Assembly: GCF_963666015.1 (NCBI RefSeq)
Contig: NZ_OY762555.1
Location: 2,294,001 to 2,358,000 of the forward strand
Source of the DNA: an uncultured Sphaerochaeta sp.
GTDB taxonomy: Bacteria; Spirochaetota; Spirochaetia; Sphaerochaetales; Sphaerochaetaceae
Reading direction: 5' to 3'
DNA length: 64,000 bases
Shown: positions 57,892-64,000 of the stretch, piece after piece
Layout of the letters: every line of letters starts with the position of its first letter
Numbering within the stretch: position 1 is the stretch's first letter
Position numbers and translations under genes: made by a program
The notes under the pieces: generated by a model
What the model was told of the DNA's origin: nothing
The model's database searches: none
The model's input: the letters and a program-made list of their open reading frames with translations, nothing else

Positions 57892-58692
57892 GTGTCTGAT
57901 ACTAAAACAATGGTAGTCCTGCTTTTGGGTGATGTCTGTGGACAGCCCGGGAGCAGGGCTCTCTTTCTTGGATTACATACATTGGTCAAGGATTATCGTG
58001 CTGACATGATTATCGTGAATGGTGAGAATGCAGCCGGTGGTTTTGGCTTGAATGCCGATTTGATGAACCAATTCTTCTCACTTGGGGTGAACGTGATCAC
58101 CAGTGGGAATCATATCTGGCAGCAGGATGACTTAAGGCCATTGCTGGATAGCGAGAAACGTTTGCTTCGTCCTGCCAACTATCCTCCTGCAGCGCCTGGG
58201 CATGGCTCTGTCGTTGTTGAAGTCAAAGGGCATAAGGTTGGCGTCCTCAACCTGCAAGGAAGGCAGTCTTTACCCTCCATTGATTGTCCTTTTCGTGTTG
58301 GTTCTGACCAAGTGGCAAAGTTGCGAAAGCAAACTCCCCTTATCTTTGTAGATTTTCATGCAGAGAACCCTGAGGAGAAAGAAGCCTTGGCGCTCTATCT
58401 TGATGGTAAGGTGAGTGCGGTAGTTGGGACTCATACCCACGTACAGACTGCCGACGAGAAGATACTCCCCAAAAAGACTGCATATATTACTGATTTGGGC
58501 CTTTGCGGCCCATCAGAGAGTGTTATTGGTTCGAAACCTGACATATCCATTGCCAGGCAACTCACCCAGATGCCTCTTCGTAGTGAGATTGCCGATACCG
58601 CCCCGGTCATCCAGGGTGTTTGTATCACCTTGGATACTGCGAATGGAAATGCAATCGGTATTGAACGATTTACGAGGTTGTACGATATTTGA
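57892..58692 (+). CDS. YmdB-family metallophosphoesterase
   Basis: Cyclic-nucleotide phosphodiesterase of the YmdB type, about 266 residues. LLLGDVCGQPGSRAL, NGENAAGGFG and the metal-binding TSGNHIW, VDFHAE and VGTHTHVQTAD are all present. The start is unsure: GTG at 57892 has a weak TAGG site; the ATG at 57910 has none but fits where the family begins. The rny-ymdB pair is conserved in many bacteria. Confidence 0.9.
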   Translation: MSDTKTMVVLLLGDVCGQPGSRALFLGLHTLVKDYRADMIIVNGENAAGGFGLNADLMNQFFSLGVNVITSGNHIWQQDDLRPLLDSEKRLLRPANYPPAAPGHGSVVVEVKGHKVGVLNLQGRQSLPSIDCPFRVGSDQVAKLRKQTPLIFVDFHAENPEEKEALALYLDGKVSAVVGTHTHVQTADEKILPKKTAYITDLGLCGPSESVIGSKPDISIARQLTQMPLRSEIADTAPVIQGVCITLDTANGNAIGIERFTRLYDI

Positions 58693-59468
58693 TGAAAGAG
58701 AGGAAGGTAGCCCTACTGCAGGCGCTTTGCCAGCAGTATGAAGAGTACACCAAGGACCAACTCACTGCATACATCGTCTGCCGTAATGTATTGGTGGATG
58801 GGGTACTGTCCACTGATCCAAAGCAGTTGATATCCTCTCATGCAACCTTTTCTTTTACTTTTGATACCTATGTTTCCCGTGGCGGGTTCAAGCTTGAGCA
58901 TGCCCTAAATGAGTTTTCCCTGGATGTAAGCGGATTGGTAATGCTTGATGCTGGCTCTTCCACAGGAGGTTTTACCGACTGTCTGCTCAAGCGTGGTGCA
59001 AGACTTGTACATAGTGTAGACGTGGGATATAACCAGCTGGATTGGAAACTCCGCACTCATGAGCAAGTGCAGGTACATGAACGGCAGAACATCATGACCT
59101 TGGAGGCCTTGGATCCTTCTTGTGATGCGGCAGTGTGCGATCTTTCCTTCCGTTCCATTGCAGGGGCGGCAAGCCATATCCTTTCACTCTGCAACAATAC
59201 CTGGTTGGTCTCTCTGATCAAGCCGCAATTTGAGGTTCCGAAGGGCTTGGAGGATTTCAATGGAGTTGTTGAGGACCCATTGGTCCTTAGGGAAGTAATG
59301 CTTAGGGTGTTTGATTTGCTCGAAGAGGATAAAGTGGGCATACACGAACTGGCAAAGAGTCCGCTCAAGGGTCACAAAGGTAATGTTGAATTCCTTGCAC
59401 TTCTGAAACCGGAAGTCGGAATGGATAAGGATTCCTTTGCATCTCGAGTTATGGCTCTACTGGCCTAA
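58692..59468 (+). CDS. tlyA: TlyA-family rRNA 2'-O-methyltransferase
   Basis: S4-domain plus FtsJ-type methyltransferase, 258 residues. The SAM site LDAGSSTGGFTDCLL is near residue 85; the K-D-K-E tetrad can be placed in SRGGFKLEHAL, DLSFRSI, LIKPQFEVP and GNVEFLALL. TlyA proteins methylate 16S and 23S ribose. The ATG overlaps the ymdB stop (TGATG). Family members were once called haemolysins, but rRNA methylation is better supported. The last 12 bp overlap the convergent gene. Confidence 0.92.
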   Translation: MKERKVALLQALCQQYEEYTKDQLTAYIVCRNVLVDGVLSTDPKQLISSHATFSFTFDTYVSRGGFKLEHALNEFSLDVSGLVMLDAGSSTGGFTDCLLKRGARLVHSVDVGYNQLDWKLRTHEQVQVHERQNIMTLEALDPSCDAAVCDLSFRSIAGAASHILSLCNNTWLVSLIKPQFEVPKGLEDFNGVVEDPLVLREVMLRVFDLLEEDKVGIHELAKSPLKGHKGNVEFLALLKPEVGMDKDSFASRVMALLA

Positions 59469-59990
59469 CGGCTCACCCTCGACCAATATAACTAGATCCT
59501 TGACCTGGTTGGATGTCAGTGCAGTGGTTTTCATCTGTTCTTTTGCTTTCTCAATATCCAAGCTATCCAAGAAATCCTTACTAACATCAACAAAAAGAAT
59601 TTTGTTCGATAGCGTAACTCCGATAAGGGAGGTTCCCGGATTGATGTAGCTCACCAATCCCGAGCTGAGCGCCTCTCTCGTAGGCCCCTTAAGTAATGCC
59701 TCAAAACTATCATGGTACCGGCTTCCTCCCCTTCGTTTTGTTTGTAGGGAGACAAGCTGTTGCTCTCCACTGGCTGTTATGAATGCGACCTGTACTGTTC
59801 TGACCTGAGACGAGAGGACAGGGCTATTCTCTTCTTGCCGGGCATATTGAAGGACACCACTGGAAACGACGGCTTGGCGAACCCTTGGATACCCAAGAGC
59901 AAAGACTCCAAGGGTGAAAAGAATCCATGCTAACAGTATAAATAGGGGAGAGATAGTGCGCCTTGGTTTGTGAGCTTCATCGATTTCCAT
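59457..59990 (-). CDS. Membrane-anchored GerMN-domain protein
   Basis: A 177-residue protein. A positively charged start (HKPRR) and one hydrophobic segment (about 16-36) anchor it with the rest outside the cytoplasm. The C-terminal half (about 70-170) fits the GerMN domain, including FEALLKGPTREALSSGLVSYINPGTSL and ILFVDVSKDF. GerMN domains occur in cell-envelope proteins such as LpqB and sporulation GerM; the function here is unknown. Overlaps tlyA by 12 bp, tail to tail. Confidence 0.75.
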   Translation of the reverse strand: MEIDEAHKPRRTISPLFILLAWILFTLGVFALGYPRVRQAVVSSGVLQYARQEENSPVLSSQVRTVQVAFITASGEQQLVSLQTKRRGGSRYHDSFEALLKGPTREALSSGLVSYINPGTSLIGVTLSNKILFVDVSKDFLDSLDIEKAKEQMKTTALTSNQVKDLVILVEGEPLGQ

Positions 59991-60027
59991 GGGGTCATTC
60001 TACCAGAACTGTTGGAGGGTTTCCAGC

Positions 60028-60056
60028 TTTACATCTGACCATAAAGTCCGTATAGT
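60028..60056 (+). promoter_or_regulatory. Promoter of ptsI, leaderless
   Basis: TTTACA at 60028-60033 and TATAGT at 60051-60056, exactly 17 nt apart. The ptsI ATG at 60066 follows 9 nt after the -10 box, with no ribosome-binding site between. Confidence 0.65.
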
Positions 60057-60065
60057 ACATTACAT

Positions 60066-61799
60066 ATGAGGATATTCAAGGGTATAGCGGCTTCCGAGGG
60101 GCTCGCAAAGGGCAAGGCGTTGGTGCATCGTAACGCCGCAAGTGCTGCAGAAAAACGGCATATCCTTGCTGATGGCGTGACAGCAGAGCTTGATAAATTC
60201 AAGGGAGCTGTTCATGCGGCGAGAGCACATCTGCAAGAACACAACACCAGCAAGATTTCCAAAGAGTCGAAGGATATCCTTGAGACCCACTTGATGATGC
60301 TTGATGACCCCGAGTATATCGGGCAGATCGAGGCATATATCACAACCAACTTGGTGTGCAGCCAATGGGCCATCGATTCTGTAACGAATGAGATGGTACG
60401 TCTGCTCGAACAATCCACCGATGAGCTGCTGCGTGAACGAGCTCTCGATTTCAAGGATATCTCACTCCATCTGATTGCTGCAGTCAAGGGAGATGGACAG
60501 CGGCCGTTGGAAGCGCTTGACGAGGATGTGGTCCTGGTTGCTGATTACCTCATGCCTTCTGAGTTGTTCAGCATGGACAAGACCCATATCCTTGGGATTA
60601 GCCTTGATGGGGGAGGCAGAGCAAGCCATGTGGCAATCCTTGTACGTGCCTTCAATATTCCTACGGTCCTTGCCACTGGGACCGCTTCCAGAAATGTGAA
60701 GGACGGTGATGAGATCATCTTGGATGGATCGTATGGGGAGGTCTATGTCCGTCCTGACTTGAATGTCGCACAGATGCTTGATGAGCGTTTTGCCCTCTGG
60801 CAGGAACATGAAGGTGAACTGAAGAAGATGGCTGGCCTTCCCACCGAGATGACCGATGGGCATACCCTGTTGCTGAAGGCAAATATCCAGACCAGTATTG
60901 AAGTCGATGCTGTCAAGGAGAGTGGTGCTAGTGGGGTTGGATTGTTCCGCTCAGAATTCCTTTTCATGGAGTCCCTGGAACTTCCTTCAGAACAACGGCA
61001 GTTCGAGGCATACAGGCATGTCCTGGAAGCCGTTTCTCCTAAACCGGTTACAATCCGTACTATCGACATCGGTGGTGACAAGATTGTGAAAGGTCTCGGA
61101 ATTGATGAGAAAAATCCCGTACTTGGGTGGAGGGCTGTACGATTCTGCCTCTCCCGAAAGGATATTTTTACCGTACAGCTGAGAGCATTGCTCCGCGCCA
61201 GCGTATATGGTAAGTTGCAGATCATGTTTCCAATGATCAGCGGGGTCGAGGAGCTGAATGCGGTCTTGCATCTTCTTGAGCATGTCAAGGAGGATTGCAG
61301 GAATGAGCAGATCCCCTTCGATCCTGACATTAAAATTGGAACTATGATCGAGGTACCGTCTGCAGCCTTGTGTGCAGACATCTTGGCAAAGAAGGTCGAC
61401 TTCTTCTCAATCGGAACCAATGACCTGATCCAGTATACCATTGCTGTCGATCGGGGTAATGAGAAGATAGCCTACCTGTATCAGCCATTTCACCCCGGGG
61501 TGTTGCGATCGATCCACATGATCGTAGAGAAAGCCCACCAGAACAACATACCGGTAAGCCTCTGCGGGGAGATGGCTTCCGATCCTCTCTGTTCCGTGCT
61601 GTTGGCCGGTATGGGGTTGGATGAATTGAGCATGGGGTCCCAAAGCCTCCTGCAAGTGCGAAAAATCTTGCGCTCGGTCTCTTCTGAAGATGCGCGGGCG
61701 CTGGCACAGCAGGTCTTGGAAATGGACTCCTATCTCACAATAAATACGTTTATAAGGGAGTGGATGCATGACCGATTCGATCATTTCACCACCATCTGA
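60066..61799 (+). CDS. ptsI: Phosphotransferase system enzyme I
   Basis: Takes phosphate from phosphoenolpyruvate and passes it to HPr; 577 residues (E. coli 575). The active-site histidine is H188 in GGGRASHVAILVR. The PEP-binding C-domain has GLFRSEFLFM, IGTNDLIQYT and the catalytic-cysteine region VSLCGEMASDP. No ptsH or sugar permease gene is in the window. Its last 32 bases overlap der. Confidence 0.96.
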   Translation: MRIFKGIAASEGLAKGKALVHRNAASAAEKRHILADGVTAELDKFKGAVHAARAHLQEHNTSKISKESKDILETHLMMLDDPEYIGQIEAYITTNLVCSQWAIDSVTNEMVRLLEQSTDELLRERALDFKDISLHLIAAVKGDGQRPLEALDEDVVLVADYLMPSELFSMDKTHILGISLDGGGRASHVAILVRAFNIPTVLATGTASRNVKDGDEIILDGSYGEVYVRPDLNVAQMLDERFALWQEHEGELKKMAGLPTEMTDGHTLLLKANIQTSIEVDAVKESGASGVGLFRSEFLFMESLELPSEQRQFEAYRHVLEAVSPKPVTIRTIDIGGDKIVKGLGIDEKNPVLGWRAVRFCLSRKDIFTVQLRALLRASVYGKLQIMFPMISGVEELNAVLHLLEHVKEDCRNEQIPFDPDIKIGTMIEVPSAALCADILAKKVDFFSIGTNDLIQYTIAVDRGNEKIAYLYQPFHPGVLRSIHMIVEKAHQNNIPVSLCGEMASDPLCSVLLAGMGLDELSMGSQSLLQVRKILRSVSSEDARALAQQVLEMDSYLTINTFIREWMHDRFDHFTTI

Positions 61800-63324
61800 C
61801 ACACAAGATTCACCGGCTAAGATTCCGGTTATCTCTATTGTAGGCCGCCCCAATGTGGGGAAGTCCACATTGTTCAATCGCTTAATCGGCAAAAGACGGG
61901 CAATTACCGATCCGACCCCAGGGGTTACCCGTGACTTGATACCTGAGCGCTGGTACCTTGGGAACCATCCTGTAACACTTGTTGATAGTGGTGGGGTTAA
62001 GGTAGAGCGAGAAGGGTTTGATGACCTGGTTGCCAATAAGAGTTTAGGCCTTCTCTCACAAAGTGATGCCATCATTTTTATGATGGAATGTACTGCTGTA
62101 ACGGCAGAGGACGAAGAATTACTGAAAGCATTACGTCCATATAGTGAGAAGGTCCTGCTTGTTGTAAACAAGGTTGATGACCCCAAGCGTGATGACCTAG
62201 TCTGGGAGTACTACCAGTATGGATTCCAACGTGTGGTGGGAATATCTGCCGCTCACGGATTAGGCATTGAAGATTTGGAAGATACGCTGCTTGGTATGCT
62301 GGAAATGGTAAGCCTTGATGAAGCTCCTGAAGAAGCAGAGCGCGTGAAGCTGGCTATTATGGGTAAGCCCAATACAGGCAAGTCCACCCTTACTAACCTC
62401 TTGGTCGGTTCAGATGTTTCAATTGTCAGTGATATTGCGGGTACTACCCGTGATGTTGTCATGGGAACTTTCTCATACAAGGGTAGTGACTTTACCGTAC
62501 TTGATACTGCAGGTATCAGGCGTAAGAGCAAGGTTGAGGAGGACGTGGAATACTACTCCGTCAATCGTGCCATCAAGACCATCGATGAGGCTGATGTAGT
62601 GTTGTTGATGGTGGATGCTGTCGAGGGGCTCTCAGACCAGGATAAAAAGATAGCCAACCTTATTGTACGTAGGGGCAAGGGGATCATCTTGGTATTGAAT
62701 AAGATTGACTTGCTCCCTGGAATTGGGAACGAGTTGCAGGCTATCAAGGACAGGATCAGGTTCCTGTTCCCCATCCTCGGCTTTGCGCCCATCACGTCAA
62801 TCAGTGCTCTCAAAGGGCAGGATATTGGCAAGCTACTCGATACAGTATGGGGGGTATGGAAGCAGCTTAACAAGCGTGTTGACACTTCTCAGCTGAACGA
62901 AGCGATCAAGGAGTGGGGAGAGGCCTATCAGCCCCCACGAGGAAGCATGGGGCATTACAAGGTATATTACGGTACTCAGTTCAGTGCCAACCCAGTGAAG
63001 TTCCTTATGTTCGTCAACCGAATCAAGGACTTCCCGCAGATTTATGTCCAGTACCTGAAGAACTGTATTCGCCGAGACCTGGGATTCACCCAGATACCCA
63101 TCGAGGTAGATCTCCGTGAACGTAAGAGAAATCCCTCCTTGCATGAAAGAGGACCTAAAAAGCCAGTAGTGGAAGGTCCAAAGACCGAGGTGAAGCGTAA
63201 TGTTGGTGGAAGAGCATTTGCAAAACCAAAAGGGACCAAGCCAGGTAACGTGGCTTCAGTTGACAAGTCACGTAAACGAATTGAAAAACAGGCAAAGCGT
63301 ACCACCGGTAAGAAACGAGGTTGA
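61768..63324 (+). CDS. der: Ribosome assembly GTPase Der (EngA)
   Basis: Tandem GTPase for 50S assembly, 518 residues. First G1 GRPNVGKST is at 26-34 and the second GKPNTGKST at about 199-207. The KH-like C-domain is followed by a basic tail of about 60 residues (rich in K, R, P, G), making it longer than the B. subtilis protein (436). AGGGAG lies 7 nt before the ATG, inside the end of ptsI. Confidence 0.96.
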   Translation: MTDSIISPPSDTQDSPAKIPVISIVGRPNVGKSTLFNRLIGKRRAITDPTPGVTRDLIPERWYLGNHPVTLVDSGGVKVEREGFDDLVANKSLGLLSQSDAIIFMMECTAVTAEDEELLKALRPYSEKVLLVVNKVDDPKRDDLVWEYYQYGFQRVVGISAAHGLGIEDLEDTLLGMLEMVSLDEAPEEAERVKLAIMGKPNTGKSTLTNLLVGSDVSIVSDIAGTTRDVVMGTFSYKGSDFTVLDTAGIRRKSKVEEDVEYYSVNRAIKTIDEADVVLLMVDAVEGLSDQDKKIANLIVRRGKGIILVLNKIDLLPGIGNELQAIKDRIRFLFPILGFAPITSISALKGQDIGKLLDTVWGVWKQLNKRVDTSQLNEAIKEWGEAYQPPRGSMGHYKVYYGTQFSANPVKFLMFVNRIKDFPQIYVQYLKNCIRRDLGFTQIPIEVDLRERKRNPSLHERGPKKPVVEGPKTEVKRNVGGRAFAKPKGTKPGNVASVDKSRKRIEKQAKRTTGKKRG

Positions 63325-63326
63325 GG

Positions 63327-64000
63327 ATGGGGTATCTGCAAGAGAAAGGTATCAAGGTTCTCGCGCTCGATATTGATGGTACCCTCTATCCGAAGAGGAT
63401 GCTCAATGTAAGAATGGTTCGTTCCCTGTTTCCTTCCCTTCTCCTTGCCAAGGCTTTCAACTGGGCAAGAAAGGAGTACCGTAGGGTGCAGGATCTGCAC
63501 CCTACCTTTCCAGAGAATCGAGAAGGTCTAATACATCGACAGGCTCAGCTGGTTGCTTCCCGATTGAGGGGGAAGTGGACGAATGATCAGGTTAAGGCCG
63601 CTGTTGAGGGACAGTTCTATCAGGCTTGGGAGCGTTCTTTCTTGAGTATCAAGGCGTATCCAACAATGGTTGAGACACTTGAACAAGTACATGCGGAAGG
63701 TGTGAAAATTGCGGTTTTCAGTGATTTTCCCTTGGCTGATAAGTTGCAGACACTTGGTATTGCTGATTTGGTAGACTATGCCCACAGTACTGAGGAAAGC
63801 GGATATTTGAAACCAAGTGCAAAAGCATTTTCCTTCTTACTTGATCGCTTGCAGGAGGATCCCAGTAAAGTGCTCTATATGGGCGACAGTTACACCAAGG
63901 ATTGCCGTGGTGCAAAACAAGCAGGGATGCATTCCTGCCTGATAAGCAAGGATACCCACAAGAGTTTCCCTGAAGCTGACTTGGTGGTAAGCTCTTGGAA
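63327..64000 (+). CDS. HAD-family hydrolase, 3' end outside window
   Basis: An open frame of 224 codons runs off the window end. Motif I DIDGTLY is at residues 15-21, SDF (motif II region) near 131, KPS near 161 and GDSYTKDCRGA near 183, in the order of haloacid dehalogenase phosphatases. GAGG precedes the ATG, two bases after the der stop, so it is in the der operon. Substrate unknown. Confidence 0.85.
   Translation, partial: MGYLQEKGIKVLALDIDGTLYPKRMLNVRMVRSLFPSLLLAKAFNWARKEYRRVQDLHPTFPENREGLIHRQAQLVASRLRGKWTNDQVKAAVEGQFYQAWERSFLSIKAYPTMVETLEQVHAEGVKIAVFSDFPLADKLQTLGIADLVDYAHSTEESGYLKPSAKAFSFLLDRLQEDPSKVLYMGDSYTKDCRGAKQAGMHSCLISKDTHKSFPEADLVVSSW

Overview
The window reads as a chromosomal segment of a spirochaete, most likely Sphaerochaeta or a close relative. 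Four things point there: the 16S and 23S rRNA text; an Asn at the RpoB position that is Ser in rifampicin-sensitive bacteria; a str cluster without fusA; and secreted proteins whose signal peptides end in FAAGTKE-like sequence. The genus is inference; a 16S comparison would settle it. Almost everything is core genome on the + strand. I found no CRISPR array, insertion sequence, prophage or defence locus, and no convincing undescribed multi-gene system. The interest lies in regulatory and RNA-level features.

Layout. 1-2327: end of an M32 carboxypeptidase, a PgsA-type phosphatidyltransferase and a HAD phosphatase. 2357-14493: two rRNA operons in the same direction with one MFS transporter gene between them. 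The first is 16S-tRNA-Ile-23S-5S-5S, the second 16S-tRNA-Ala-23S-5S. The rRNA genes look identical, but promoters, leaders and parts of the spacers differ, and each operon keeps its own matched processing stem. 14500-18350: methionine ABC transporter metNIQ behind a structured leader, then ornithine carbamoyltransferase. 18351-28362: a small heat-shock protein behind a sigma-54-type promoter, a membrane-anchored M20 peptidase divergent from a TetR regulator, clpB, a MocA-like nucleotidyltransferase, a DUF554 membrane protein, a small HTH regulator and glycogen phosphorylase.

28465-56142 is one long transcription and translation block: tRNA-Thr, rpmG, tRNA-Trp, secE, nusG, rplKAJL, rpoBC, rpsL, rpsG, tuf, then the S10, spc and alpha operons run together (rpsJ to rplQ). 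It differs from the textbook order in lacking fusA between rpsG and tuf, and adk, map and infA around secY-rpmJ. Hairpins at rplJ-rplL, rplL-rpoB, rpoC-rpsL and tuf-rpsJ probably set relative expression. The rplK leader carries a copy of the 23S L1-stalk sequence, the expected site for feedback by ribosomal protein L1.

56297-64000: rny (RNase Y), a YmdB-type phosphoesterase and a TlyA-type rRNA methyltransferase in one operon; a convergent GerMN-domain protein; then ptsI, der and a HAD hydrolase cut by the window end. Three genes (MFS, DUF554, ptsI) have a promoter -10 box only 9-10 nt before the start codon and no ribosome-binding site, so their mRNAs are probably leaderless.
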